From Klebsormidium nitens (taxonomy: Eukaryota > Streptophyta > Klebsormidiophyceae > Klebsormidiales > Klebsormidiaceae), in assembly GCA_000708835.1 (NCBI GenBank), contig DF236982.1, positions 124,001 through 188,000 of the forward strand: a stretch of 64,000 nt of DNA. Direction: 5' to 3'. The notes beneath the pieces are model-generated. The model searched no databases. It saw nothing but the letters and a program-made list of their open reading frames with translations, and was not told the DNA's origin. The translations under genes were made by a program, and so were the position numbers. Of this stretch, positions 12,901 through 27,900 are shown piece by piece. Position 1 is the stretch's first letter; each line of letters opens with the position of its first letter.

Positions 12901-15900
12901 TTACTCAGCCTTCCTTCCCTCGGCTCTCGGCGCCTCTTCTGGCTTCTTCTTACCAAATCCAAGCAAGGCCGCTAGAGAGTACGAGTCCTTTTGGCCCGTC
13001 CGGTAGCGGCGCACTCGGGAAGTGCCAACCTGAGATAAGTAGAGGGGCCTCATCAGGCTCAGCAGAGAATTTCCGTTGTTGAAGCGCTCTCGTGAGCAGG
13101 CCAACCCCCGTTTCTTTCAACAAATAGACGCATAGAGTTTACCACGAGAAGTGTCACGTCGATGGCGAGTTCACACGACCCGTCTGGCACAGATGCAAGT
13201 GCTTGCCAGATCGAGAGTAGGGAGCCTCTGATGCCCCAGTCAGTCTGCAGTTTGAGCTACAGAGTTTTGGTTCTACAAAGGCCAGAACCGAGGCGCAAAG
13301 GCTTTCTCTGAACCACCTCCCATCGCGCTTCAACTTTCAGCTGAACATGGCCCCCTCTTTGCTTCACTGAACTGACCTTCAAAAAGGAGACACCGAGGCT
13401 TCCACGATTGAGTGAGCAATCGAATATCAACCTCAATTGATGGGGTCACGGCTGGACTAAAATAACCCTGCCTGTTCCCACAGGTGGTTTACGGACAAGC
13501 GAAGCAAGCTCGACAAAGAGAGAAAGCAAAGGAGGGAAGAAAGCAGGGCATACCCGTTTCGCGATCAGGTCCCCCAGTTCCGGGAGCCATTGCGCCACGT
13601 ACAAGAAGGCCAACACCGGCTGCAAAAAAGGAAAGAAAAAGCCTGGTTGACGTTTTGAGAATGTCGTTGAGATCGCAGTGAGCGCGTAGGAACACTCCCA
13701 GCTGAGACAAACCGCATGTGCGTACCGCCCGCGACGACCGCGTTCGCATTACAAGGGGTGGAATCTATTTGTCGTCCAGAATCGTGTCGTCGAGAATCCA
13801 AAGTGGCATTCGCGTTGACTCAACACGGGGGAGTCGAAGAGAAACCTTTCAGCGAACCTTCTGTCAAAAGAAAGCCGCGCAGTACTTGGTTAGACGCCCA
13901 CTTGAGTACAATGAGAGCGCAATCTTCATGGGGAACGGCTTTTGAAGGTGAGAAGGCGAGAAATCACCAATACTAACAGACGTTGACCGACTTGGACGCC
14001 CTTGAAGGGCCACAGACGGAAAATTGAAAAACCCTCACTGGCACGCAACATCCGTCGGCTTTGGTTACAGATTTCCAAAGCGCCAGCCTTACATGGTTCG
14101 AGATCCAGATCGCCGGCAATCGGTGCGCCCGTCTCCGCGAAAGTCAGAAACTGATAGATGTCAGCCGATTCGTCGAAACCAGCCAAGAACGAAGAAACAA
14201 TTCGAACCCCAGAACCTCTGTTCATGAGCTTTCTGAAGCGCTGGTCTTACATGGTTCGAGATCCAGACCTCCGGCAATCGGTGCGCCGTTACCGCATCAT
14301 TAGGAACCGGACAGACGTCAACCTTTGCCGTAACCAGCCTAGAACGGACTCAAGATTCAGAGCCCTAAACCTCTGTTCCCGAGCTCTTTAAAGCGCCGGT
14401 CTCACATGGTTCGAGATCCAAATCTCCGGCAACCGGTGCGCCGTTCCCGCCAGGATCAGGTCCGCGCACCGCTCCACAGTCATCCGGCCCTTCTCCTCCT
14501 CCGCGTACTCGTTCGCGTTTACGTCCGGAGCCGTCGGATCTGCCACGTGGACGGCTGGATTTGCCCCGGACGCCTCCGGGGAGCTGCCCGGGGCACCGGC
14601 CCCGACCCGGCTGGCGATGGGGCCGGGGACGGCGATGGTGACGTTAATGCCTCGCGCGTGAGTCTGTAGCAAAAAGATGTTGATTCAGTGACATAAAATG
14701 TTTGTGGGTCACCCATTCTTTTGCTCTTCAAAGCAAACTCGATCGGTGATGCTGACATTGATGCCTTGAGCGTGGGTCTGTAGGAAGAAGGTTTTGTAAG
14801 AAACGAGTTTGGGGCAGCGTTTTCCCCGATCTGCCCATCGCCCGCCTTTGTTTTGTTTGCGCATGGCAACAGTGCTGAGAATCGTTCGTCGAGGCAAAAG
14901 TCAAAGGCGCTATACCATCCAGCCGCGGAGGTTCTGAGGGTTGCATTCGCCCAAGTGACCAGCAGCGCCTGGGCTTGTCTGCATTAGTGACCCGACTTTC
15001 TAGGCGGATGCTAATAGTTCTCACGTTGGTGCATCCGAAAGGCCTTGAGACAGATCCTTTGTTCCCCCCTCAGGAAGAACTTGCGATTGAGACTGATAAA
15101 CGAATTTGCCAAGGCAAATTCTCCAGAACGGCGAGTGCAAAACCCACCTCAAAGTAGAGCGACCGGAAGTAGCCTTGCATGGCGTGCTTTGTCGCCGCGT
15201 ACACGCTCTGCAGCGGGCTCGGGATCTTGCCGGCCGCGCTGCTCAACTGCGCAGACCACATGGAACATAAGGCGATTGTCCGCGCACGGAATGCGCGGTT
15301 CCCCATAGTTGCCGATGCTTGAGTGAGGACCTCAGCCCTAGATAGCATGGAAACAAGGGCGCTAGTTACCCTTCCTAGAAGGTGGTGCAGACTGCAAATC
15401 GAGCTCTATAAGTATTCGGCGAAGCGAGGGAAACGGCTGCCTAAAGTCTTCAGAGCCGTAGCGATCTGGGTCTCTACCACAAAGACGAGTCCGCTCGATC
15501 CAATCACAGAAGTATGGAGGATGCCCGACCGCCAATGTATCAAAGGAACCCCAAAAGCGTACTCGACCGTCCTTCGTCTCGTTGTCTGTGCTTTGGATGG
15601 TTTCAATACGAAAACGGGGCACTCACCACAACTATGTGCCCCGTCTTTCTCTTCAGCATCCCCGGCAGCACGGCCCGCGTCAGAGCAATCGGCCCCAGTA
15701 CGTTCACCGCAAACGTGGCCTGAAGCGGAACAGAGTACGATGAGGGTGGCAAGAAGCTTGCATGTCTTTTCACATCGGATTCACACACTGAGTTTTGCCT
15801 CGGTCCTTGTCTTTGGAGCTTCTAGCCTCGATACGCTGGTGAAGATTCGAAAGAATCTAGACTGCTCCGACCGGGCACAGCAAACAGTCCGGGAAAAAGC

Positions 15901-18900
15901 GCAAGGGTCAACAGAGGGAGACAGACTGCTTATGAGGTACTGCGCGAACCGGCAGACCAAACGATTCGGAATGAAAGAAACGCAAGGGTAACAGAGGGAG
16001 ACGAAAGGACTCAGAAGGGATGGGAGATGACTAACCTTGGTCAGATCCTCCGGAAAGTCCTCTACGGGGAGCTTCTGCAAAATGCAAAACGGTGTCGGTG
16101 AGAAGGTGGGCACTAACACAGTCTGCTCGCGTCGAGCGCCCCTCCATGGTGGTGATGATTTTATCCATCTCAAGGAGGGCGCTCTTTCCCTATAACAGAG
16201 AGAGTGAATGTCACGAAACCCCAGCTTTGGTGCCGCAAAAGGAGTGAATACTTTTTCCACAGGGAAGCTTCTGGCCGCTGTTTTGAGGCCGCTGCGTTAT
16301 TGCTAAAGTGAGGAGCTCACAGGGAACCAGGAGTCAAAGAACTCCCGTCGTACTGGAGACATACCCTGATAATACCCGACCCTCTAACTGCCGCTTTCAA
16401 TTCCTCCTCGCATGCAAGCTACGTCCTCTTTCCCATCATTCTGACTGTCCAATTCTTCCGAAAGGCCGTGCGCTCTGGACCAGCCAACTTCTGCGAAGAA
16501 CAAGTCCTTCGTTTGGAGCACTCCAAACAAATGCGTGCAGCCAGCAAAACCACTTTTCTCGCTAATGCTCCTGGGCGCGCTCACCGGGCGCGCGTAGGCT
16601 GCGTTGTGGATCAGGTAGTCGATCCCCTGGCCGTCGAACGCTTTTTGGGCTAGCTCCACCGATCGGGGAATTTGGGACGTGTCGCTCAGGTCTAGTGTGA
16701 GGATGGACACGTCGTTTGCATGCGGACCTGCGGAGATGAGGTAACCTTTTGCGTTGCATTCTAATTCTGGAGAAAAGAGCACATATGTTGAATTTTAAAA
16801 GTACTTAAACCAGAAAGAGGAGCTAGCGGTATGGGAATGCAAATGTTCTCAATACACGGGGCCTGCACACCGTTTTCTGCGGCCAACGACAGTACGTAGA
16901 GGCTCACGAGTGGAATGAGTCGGAAACTGAAAATTGCTGCGATGGTGTCAGAACTTCCACCACAAGGAATATTGGGCGACTTTTAATTGCACCCGGAATC
17001 GCGTCCTCATGACCATACAGTAAGTTCCACAAGGGAGCACGTGCAGCGTGCTTATAGGGACACCTAAGAAGGTTAACGAAGCCTTGTAAGCACCTGACAA
17101 TCTTGTGGCCTTTGCCGCCTGCGTATAGAAGCGCGAAGAGCTTGCAGGGATGCAAGAACGAGGTGCACACACCAAAAGATGGCAGTGGTGTTGACAATGC
17201 ACCGGAGCCTATGCAAAACGCCGCCACACTAGTTAGAACTGGGTGAGCACGACAGACACTAGAGGGTTTTGGTAAGAAGAAACTCTTGCCTTTACCGTAA
17301 AACGTTTGGCAAGTCAGATTCAAACGGCCTCGGTCTATCGTTCTGGATCATGAGCCAAGAACGCGGATGCCTTCTCCGAAACAAATATAAGCGTGGCAAG
17401 CATGCAAAAACAGGGGGATCCAAGCACCGCGGGCTTAGGTTTGAGCACGGCAGAGGACAAAGGGGATCCCCTGCTTCAATAATAAAAGAGTCCCAAAGGC
17501 GTTGGCAAAGCAATCGACGTGTGAGGGACCCAACCTCCTCAATGCTCTTTTCCTCACTGCCTCTTGCCAGTCTCAAGAGCAGTCGTTCAAGGGCAACGAA
17601 CAGCGCTCTGCACAAGTGGAAGAGGTACTAAGGGCTCCAGAATGAGGACCAAAGTGGGACCAGAGCAAGAGAAAGACCCTTGGTAGGAAGGATGGGCAGA
17701 CCGCTTGGGACTGGGCAGAGTACTGAAATTCAGAACACGCCTTTCCTTACTCCGACGAAGTCACGACAAGGGTCGAAAGAGACGGGCCCAAGCCAAAGGG
17801 AGAATCCGAGTTTTGGTTCGACTTCGAAGGTCAACCGGACTGCGATTCAACGACAGCCCCACATTGGGAGTGAAAGCAAGGGTATCGTGATTGCGCGGGT
17901 GATTCAGCGTCAGTGCAAATGTGCGACGGACTGTGACAAAATGGTCAGAACTCGCACACCTCATCGCTTTCAGCATGTGTATAAAGCCATCTGATGGGCT
18001 TTGCTCCTTACTTCAGTGACCAAAGATGGACCAGAGGGCGGCTCGGCTCTAAGTGGGACCCGACTTGGGGCCCAACCGAAGTCATACAACTCTGATCGAG
18101 CAAACACAAGCGCCAGAGTAACATGCAACATGGATAGGGGCAAACAGCAAACAGAGGACGATGAGAACTGTCGTTGACCTCGAAAGCTACCCGGGCTCCA
18201 ACTTTAGACGCACCCGTTAGACGAACAAGCAAAAGTTCTGCAAAAGATGCAAAGAGTGCGCTTTGTGCATACAACAGCGTGAAGTTCTTCTGCTCGACAA
18301 TCCCAGACAAGAACATCGAAGAACCATGGATATAGACCAGTCGTTAGCGTTTCTCGTACTACCTCACAGTTCTGGAGCAGGGAACTCGAATAAACAAAGT
18401 GAACGGCATCCCAAGTCCAGAAACACTGGGCCTTAGCACCCATTGCTGATTTCCGTCATCGCCTTTTGCAGAGAGTCAGGGCGAGAGAAGAAGTAGAGAA
18501 CGCTGGCAAAAGTCGCGTACAAAGTCGGTCGGTCAGACTTTTAGCAAGGACACTGCCCAACAAGAGCGTCTTGCGCTGCGCAAAAGACAGGCTGTGGTCA
18601 CAATCAGCGGTATCTAAAATCCTGAAGAATGGCACTTACCCGCTATTCTTGAGAAATGTAAGCATCACGAGCTGCATGGATCAGACATTGACCCCATGAA
18701 AAAAGCACGTAATCTGGTCGTCAGAAGCTTGGGAAGAAAGCCGCGGGCCTCCAACCAGCTTCAAACTACCTCAAAAAAACAGACCTCAGTGCAACGTGAG
18801 AATCCACTTCTGGCTTTTGTACCCACTGTCTTGGAAACGGATTTACAGCAAGACAGACGGAGGAAGGACGCACTAATTGTGACAATAAGAAGGCCGGCAG

Positions 18901-21900
18901 AAAGTAAGGCGAAAAACAAGCACTTCAAGGAACAAAGGTTGTGGTCGCACGGCGTCAGAACTGAACAACTCCGGTGAGGTCGCTTGCCCCACATCCTAGT
19001 CTCCCTTTCCCGTTGACCGGCTAACTTTCTCGTGAACCATGCAGACGAGTGCCCAGATACAGTGACTGCCTATGCCAAACGCCTCGCTCCTCAGGTGATT
19101 GATATTCGAACACGACAGCGAAGTGAAGTTGAAGCCTCCACGCGTCGGGGCATGCACCTCTTTTCAAGAGATGATTTTGTGCATTATGCACAGCTGCTTT
19201 CGAAAACTGACCGCGCCAAGACACTACTCAACAACCGTTGACGGCTCCAGCCACACGCTTTCAGCAGGCCAGGGGCAAGTAGATGTGTAGAGAGATTTGA
19301 GCAGACGGCCAACGAAGCAGTTTTCTTAGTTACTACATTTGGGCTCCTATCAACAGCAAACCCAAGCCGTGAAAGCTTATGCCAACGCATAAACAAACAG
19401 CACTCAATCCAAGGGAATAGTTTTAATGGGTATGCGCCGTCGCCTCCGCAGAGCGCCTCAGAAAATAGCAGAACGAGGGCAGTTCAGAGAAGCTCGGTAC
19501 CAACAATCTTGCCTCGAACCACACCATTTGCGGAAACCGGATTAGTTGGCCTACATCGAATGTTTTTCGAAACAAGGACGCTGATGCCTTCGCCGAAAGA
19601 AATCAGTTTACAACGAGCACATGAGAGGGAGGGGTTCAATTGCCGTGGGCCGAGATGTGAGCATGGCGAACGGCCAGATGACACGAATAACACCTGCTCA
19701 TGCTGATAACCGGTCTTCAGGCATTGGTAGGCGCGAAGCTGAAAGTGTGAGGAATCCAGTCTATCCTCGGAGACTTGCTTCCTCCTTGCCTTTTGTGAGT
19801 CCCAACAGCACTTCTCCAGACACAAGCAAGCTTTTGCAAACAGGTATATAGTGCATAGCACAAGCGGACTGAGGCACTATGAGCAACAACGTTATGTACC
19901 CATAGTGCAACCAGAAAAGGAAGCAGACCCTTGGTTGGAAGTACGGACAGACCGTTCGGTTGTACCGTGCAACCTACGTGCAACCTACTTAAATCGAGAG
20001 CACGACCTTCTTACTTCGCAAAATAATGTGAAGTGGCAGAACAAAAGTAGGAGCTGCGCCATAGAGCAGTAGGGAACCGGTGCAGAGTCAGTTTGACTTC
20101 GAACGTAGATCGGATCGCAACTTACAGACAGACCCACATAGGGGAGTGAAATCAAGGGTATCGCGAAGGTCAGGGCCAGTGCAGCTTCAATGCTCGTGTA
20201 CTTTCTGTGACGAAATGGTCAAAACCTCGCACATTTCATCGCTTTCGGTAACTTGTGATAAGCAGAATCAAGTGCCGTGCTAGCATAAACCCGTCTTTTG
20301 AAGTGGCCCACAGGGCGGGTTGACTTCAAAGCGAAATCGCCTTAAAGTCCATTCGCAGGATTCCGGTCCGGAATGATGACGACGGAGCCGGAGCCGGAGC
20401 CAGGCCCTGGTTCCAGGCCGGTATATAGGCGACGCGAAGCAGGGGGTTGCCAGGACACGTGCATTCGTTTACTTGTTGCAGACGAACGGCTTGAGCCAAA
20501 GAGATGGTGCTACTGATTGTCGCAAGCGCACCCAAGCGTTAGAATCAACACTCAGACGAGTATGATGGCCTCACGAGCGAGCACGCGATATCGATGATAA
20601 AGTACAGGATATTTTGGCCTCACCGATTACCCGCTTATCGTGAGCTTTAGTTGGGGGGACACCAGGAGTAAAAAGGTGCCGGAAAGGCACCTGGGACGAG
20701 TATCAACGGATACAAAAGCTTGGATGCCTACACCTAATCCTACCGTGGAACATTGCTGAGTTGTCTGGATTTTAAGCAGCGCATTGGTCAGGACGAATGT
20801 GCACACTTAAATAGCGGGGAGTCCTTGCTCGATGCTTTCCGGATACGGACTGACTTTTTCATGATCAGGTGACCAGTTTGAAGTGTATGTCCTACAACCT
20901 CACAGTTAGGGAACAGGAACTACTACACCGGCAGTTCGTAGAGCATCAGAAAACATACGAAACAAGCAACTTTGGGCCTTTAGGACCCACCGTTGCGTTT
21001 CGCCATCGCCTTTGCAAAATGGTAGGGCCCACGGAGAATTCGACTATGAGGAAGCTCGAATAATCGCGCAAAGCTTTTACGGAGTCAAACAAAGGAGGTT
21101 CTCTAGAAGAAGAGTACGACTGCATTGCGCTGACGAGTCTGACCATCACAAGCTGCACAAAAGTGCAATGTTGGATCTTTTGTTAGTAGAGGCTACGCGG
21201 CAACAAGACGGCTGAGCATCTAAACGAACATTTCTCGGCCTCAGCGGGAAAAGAAGGACGGCAGTTTGGGGAAGCACATGTCCTCATTGCAAAGGGCCTG
21301 TATCCAAATCTACTGTGGCCGACGTCCGTACTTAAGAGCTCATAAACGAAAACGTATCATTAACTACAATACCACCGCAATTTGGTGTCAGAGGTACGAG
21401 AACACAACAGCTGGGCGACCTTGCACCCATGAATGCTTCCTCATGACCATATGGAGGAGCTCACAAGTGAGGAGGAAAGACACGGGGAACTCTCAGATGA
21501 AAGTCAAGGAAGCCTTAACCATGTTGGGCCCCTCTCGTCAGCGAGTACAAGCCGGAAGCAGCTTGCACGACCGCAGTGCACGAATTGTACTCAGCAAAAG
21601 GGGGCAGTTCCATTTCGTACGGGCCGGTGCCTATGCAAAGCGCCGCAACGCATTGCAGAATTGGGGGAGCATGACCGAGTTTCAAGGAGCTCGGTTCCAC
21701 GACCTCGCTTTTACAATCAGGAACCATTTAGCAAGACCAAATTGAACACCTACAACACAAGGGCGATATTTTGCCAAGACCGCAGATGCTTTTGCCGGAC
21801 AGATTAAACTCCGGCAAATATGCAAGAACGGAAAACCGAACCACTTCGGGCGGACAATTAAGCATAAAAAAACGGCCAGACTACACTTGAAGCCCCTGAT

Positions 21901-24900
21901 AAGAGTGGAGCCCGGGGCTCAAGGCATTGGGGGCGACAGTATCCCTCGTTGGAGCTGATTCCTTCCAGCGACTTTCTTCCTCATTGCCTTTCGCCCGACC
22001 AAGCAGCATTGGTTCGAGGAGCAAGCAACCTCCCCGAAAAAATGAATCGGCATGGTGGTCAAGCTGGAACTTGAGGTGAAATAAGGCAAGTGAAGCGACC
22101 GGCACGAAGAACCGGATATAAGAATAAAGAATAAGACGTTGTATAAACAAAACAGCTTGGCCGTTTGCAACACAAATCAGTCGGTGATAGAACCAAACGT
22201 TCAACTCTGACCAGACCAATCAAAAATGTCAGCCCAACAAGCAACATGAATAGGGGCCACCAGCCAACAGCGGATGGACCAAAGCTGTCCCTGACCTGAA
22301 AAGCACCCCGCCCGCAACCTACGAACTTAAAGGCAAATTTTTTCGGAAAATGCAGGGAGCAGCGTCGGAAGAGAAAGCGTCGGAAGAGAATTCAGAAGTG
22401 CGACGGCTTGGTCAGAACTCTCACACCTCATCGCTTTCCAAAGTCTTTTCAAGGCCAACTTCTCCGCCACACTCGTCACTTCCTACTATTCAAAATGAAC
22501 CATTTGGGTCCAAGTCGGACCGAGTTGGGGCCAAATCAAAGTATCGCGGCTTAATGGAACGAAGGCAACGGAACCAGGGTCAGGCCCCAGTTCCAGGCCG
22601 GTTTGCAGATAACCCGAATCAGGGGTGGCCAAGAGTACGCGTCTATTGAGTCTTTCTTGCAAGCCACAGAATCGTGCTGAAAAACGTACCCTGGTAGTAT
22701 CGGAAGCGCTCAAGTGGTCAAGTTCACGTCAGGCATTAGTGAGCGAATTCGTTCTGGTCCTTGGCTCTGACAAGTACATGTTCATCGCTTCTTGCAGTCT
22801 ATGCGTGGTAGAGAACCGCCGTAGCTAACTTTGGGAGGGGTATCAGCATTACATCAGCTATGCGTCCCAAGGATCAAAATTCATCAATAACACCGCCCTT
22901 TTGATTCCAACTTTTTAAGGCGGTGAGTTGGCCAGAATCAAAGTACGACTCCGAGAGTATGCTTACAGCGTGGAGTCCTTGCCAGATGGCTTATGCCCCG
23001 CACACTTTCAATCCGAAAACCGAAGGACCTTGGAGAGCAGACCCGACGTTTGATGCGATGCTTGTACAAGTCCGCCCAGTCTTCTTTGGGGACTCAAACG
23101 AAAAGGTTGCAAGGCATGAAAACTACCATTCCATTCTGTGCCTCAAGCGCCCAACACTGGCTCTCGTCATTGCAGCCTTTTGGAAAGCGGCAGAGCGCAC
23201 GAAGAGGTCGAGGGCCCTGGTAACATACGAGCACGGATTGTGTGGTCGTAAGAATGATATCCAATGTTAATACAGACTGCACTCTTTTGCTACGGCAAGG
23301 ACTCCGCAATTCACGAGCTGGCAGGACAAAGGTTGGACTTGGAGGTTAATCCACGTAGAAAGCTTGCCAGAAGGCAATGCAGTTTAAGCCTGTGGTTTCA
23401 AATCCAACATGCATCAACAAAACGGTTCAGTACATTGCCAGGACCCTGATCGGGTAAAGCCAACCCTCAACTTGACTCATACAACTTTTGCGAGCAAGAG
23501 CATAAGAAGGGCAGTAAAACAGTAGAAGACGGAAAGTCCTCTTCTCATAACAAAAGAAGGGCCGGACGTACGACTCCTTTGAACGATCGAAAGACAGATC
23601 TAAGGAAAGAGCGCAGAACAAGCGAAGTAGGAGACGCACAGCGTTAGAATGACTAGAGAAGCGGGTGGGGTCGCGGTGCCCCAATTTCTTATCTTGCAAT
23701 CCATGAACTAGCTGTTTCGTGATTGTTTGTACAACCCTGGCTAGATTCAGTGTCTACATATGCCTGCGCTCCAACGATGTTCCGCTCTTTAGGTGGCGGC
23801 GGGCCCAGTTGACCTCGACAATCCTTTACGCCGGAAAAAGTACGCTTATTGCGAGAAGCAACGGATGGCCAGCACGCGCTAGTTCTCGGAGGGTCCTTCA
23901 TTGCATTGTCTGGATTTGATCTCAATTTCTATGCACGCCGTTCATCTTTGCAATAACAACTGACGGCTCCAACGGATCTGACCCTGATTGCTGGGCATTT
24001 TGACCCCAGGAAGAGGGCGCTTGTGATTGCCATCTCAGAACAGAGAAGAAAAGACGGCAGCGGATCAAGCATCAAATGAGCAGAATATAATGTACGTACA
24101 ACAGGAAAAACAACAGGCCCTTGACTTTGCAACAGCCCAAGCTCAGCGAAACTTCAGGATCCCAACAGGCCCTTAAACCGGGGCTCTCAAGAAAGGCTCC
24201 GTACTTGGAAGCGCGTCCGCTTCTATGCCTCAAATTGGACCAATCCCCTCGGACTTCAGAACACGCAAAAGGTTGGTATCTGACTCATCCTGGGTTCAAC
24301 CATCAAACGCTCGTCATTTTTAGCGGATGCAATTGAATGTAAGGTGGCAACGTCAAATCTTGCAGATTGATTGCTTGAGCCGCCAAGAGCTCGAAACCAG
24401 AGCCCCATTGCCAGACGGAAGCGCAGCTTAAGTTTGAAACAGTGCCACTCAAGCAGCGACGAAAACTTTCTGGTACTTTAAACAGGCCACATCAAAACCG
24501 TTAAAGACGATTCACCAGTCTAACTTCTGTTTCACAAACTAAAGAGACTCAAAGCAGACTGGCATTCTGTGCTTACTGGCCAGTCCCAGTCTTCATTATG
24601 AATGCTGACAAGCCAGACAATTTGTGGGGCAAGTGTCCGTCCGGGAATTACCGCTTCGATCGTTTCACCAGAACGTAGAGCTAGGAAGCCAAGACACGGA
24701 CCCGCAGGAGAACAACTCAGTGCTTCCATCGGGAAGAGTAAAAACTTGAACGGAATCAGAACGTCAAGTCAGAAAAAAGTAGCAAAAGGATGACGGGCCA
24801 CGGAAACGGCATCAGAACCTGAGAGAGCAGATTTTGGGTTTATTTGCCCCAATCAGAGCCATCTTCGCCAAGGTTCGATCAACGAATTCAACTCATCGGT

Positions 24901-27900
24901 GCATCACCAAAAGTAGGCGAGTCTTTGGAAGTGGTATAAACAGGGACGTCGACTCTTAGTGTCCGTATGCAATGCGGACTCTTGAGAACAACAGCTACAG
25001 CCCTGGGTTGTTGCAAATGAATAGTAAGCCGTAATCCGACATTGATTGCACAACGAAGGGTATCGCTGCAATCAGAGAGATAGTGAATAGCACGGCAGTG
25101 CAACAGCACCTGTTGCAAACGTCTCAAATCTAGAATGAGCTGTGTGCACATGAAGTTCCTGACTCGAGCTCTTGCAATCAAAAGCAGGGCTCGTCGTATG
25201 CCTCCAGCCATCAGAGAAATGGACAATCGACAGTCTCACTCCTCAACAGTGAATGCTTTTAGTCTTCTGGTACCAGGTTGCAATGAGACCGACAAACATC
25301 GGGGAACCGGCTGCTGGAGGCCAAAGCGCGTGGCGTTGCTGAATCGGCTCCAAGACGTTGTCATTTGCGTTATCTAGAGTTGACCTTGATTACCGAGATC
25401 TAAGTCCTGGAGCTATACGTCCCAATCTTTGCGGAAAGTGCCGCGTCAACAACCGACACAGTCATTCCTGACCTTGACGGCCAAGAACATGTCTGCTCAT
25501 CACTGCGCACAAATTGCAGATTCTGGACAGGATGGTGGACATCCCCACACGTGACATTTGCTGCATTTATTGCCCATCATTTGCTGCGCAAATGCTCACT
25601 CAACCCAGGCGCTGACAAGCTGAAAGGATAACAGATGTAGGGTAACGAGAAAAAGGGAGCTCAAGTCAATCCAAGCTTACAAGTCAGATTAGATTGCACA
25701 ATCAGCAGACATTCCGCGACCAGATACCCTCACAAATTGTTTTCATATGTAAGATAACATTGACCGAAACGATCTCCGCTCGGACAACTTTTCTATCATC
25801 GCCTCCTCAAGGTTTGCAACAATGAATGGTCGTGGCCAGACACGACAGAATCAAAGATACAGAGGCATGGTGGAGGAACGTCGCGGAAAGCATTAGGACA
25901 AGCTCAAGCCGTCATCGGAAGCACGGAACACAAAGACCCTTCCGACAGAAGTTTAGTCGAGCGGGGCTCGTTCTGACGAAACCCCCACAAACAGAAACCA
26001 CACCGTGAAGCGTGAGAGAAAGGCACCGTTCCGGGATTTGAGGCAATGGTGTTGGAAGAAGCTTAAATGGGCTCTCAGCACCCAATCAAGCCATGTCCTC
26101 ATGACCATTCAGAGCGCCAGTGAACAATTTCTGCACCTCTCTGTGTCTCCACGGACCGTTTGGTGCCGCAAAACGATTCGTTGGTCAAACAGGGCTACAC
26201 GCCACCCTTCGAGAAGTCGAAACAATCGCAGCAACAATCACAGCAAACACTTAGGTGCCAGAGTCTCAAAGAGCCGTTGGTCGTAGCTGCCCCACTAGAC
26301 GACAGGACAGGACATGAAGACTATCTCAGAAAGTTTTTTGCCCGCTTTAAACTGCTTGGAGAAGAGCGGAGAAGGAGATTCCTCGCGATACAAAGTTCGG
26401 TCGTCCAAATTCATGTATATTCTCCGGATGGTGCTCCCACAGCTTGATCGTCGATGAAAAGCGCCATTGATTGACCTCCAACTCACCTTCCTAAAATTTG
26501 CGCGCAAACCCCACTGCTCACCTGTACAAGATGCTGCCACCCGAGTCAGCTCGTTCAAGCGGCGCGCCGAAAGGATCAGCTTGGCTCCATCCGCTGACAG
26601 CTTCTGGGCCATGACCGCTCCAATGCCTGCACAAAATAAACGGCTCGACTTAAAACCGAAACGGATGGTAGGCAAACCAAGAACAGATTGATGTCCCTGG
26701 TTCGACAGTTTCACAACGGGATGCACTTCTAACGATGAACGCAGCCGTTCTCGTATTGATGGCAGCAATCCGTCCCTGTGCGAGCGTCAATTGCAAGCGT
26801 GGTTCATTAATGTTTGATTGACTTCTTTCTCAGCTGTGACCAAATCCCTTCAATTCCGTCACTCAAAGTAAGAAGTAGAATGACTGGTACCACAAGTTCG
26901 AGTTCTGGTCTCATTAGCCAGCTCAAATTTTATATGTAAGACCAGACCTGAGAGCACAAGCCACTGTACTACAGACCTTCTTGGCGGACGAGGTAGTCTG
27001 CATCCATGCTTCTTAGAGGATCGAGTCAATGAACTTAACTGCTTGATTTTTCCTTTCTAGAGAAGCGCATACTAAAAAGGGCAGCCATTTGCTTTGCGGC
27101 CGTGAGCACAACAAGATTCTAAGATATGCTGATTTTGAGCTGCCTCCTCAAAGGAAACTTGGAATGAGACAGTGGGAGCTCACCTTGACTGGCCCCCGTG
27201 ATCCATACCTGTACAAGTAGGAAGATTCCAGTGTTTCAAAATAAAGCACAGGACTGATCAGTGATGGGGACAGATGGAGGCATCGGAATTTGCAAATCTC
27301 AATCTGAAGTCCTGAAAAGCCAGCTGTGGAGACACTATCCCCAGGCGAAGTTGCAGGCACTTTTATTAAAAGAAGTAGAAAGCACGATGCAATAGTGATG
27401 TAGAGCCCCTTTATCCTGACATTGGTTTTGAACACAGCCTGACAGCAGGGAGGGCAGTGCTAAAATCATCCTGACGCTTTCTAAGCAAAGGCACAAGATC
27501 CTGCAAGAAGAACTGCAAAAATGAACCAAGGGGGACTCACCACTTTGCCATTGAAGGTGCCTTTGGGAGCTGGCCCGGCGGCAAGGAGTCTTAGATCAGC
27601 TGCAACAGGGCCCCCTGGAATGTCAGATCCTAGCTTGCGGCTAAGATCATGATCTGCCACTTTTAGTTTCAGCCGCTTGACTCTGATCGGAGAATGTGGT
27701 CATGACATTTGACAAAGTTCAATAGTTCTCAAGTGCGCAGCAGACTCTCATTAGGTCCAGCTTCTAGATTCATTCTCAAAGTCCATTAGCTCAGCACGGA
27801 AGGACGCCTTTGATCACCAGTAAGCGCAGGCAGATTGTCGAGCTATAACATGCTGGAGGCAACAAACACACATGAAAAGATGCTCTGTGTTCAGAAGAAC

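Noticed and set aside
13484-13681. Plus-strand open frame with a good acceptor-like start (VVYGQAKQARQREKAKEG...)
   Set aside because: It is antisense to dehydrogenase exon 10, which has matching phases and clear family similarity; the frame has none.
21266-21807. Two overlapping plus-strand open frames of 159 and 124 codons in the dehydrogenase intron
   Set aside because: They lie in the diverged tandem repeat, are not conserved in the other copies, and resemble no known protein.
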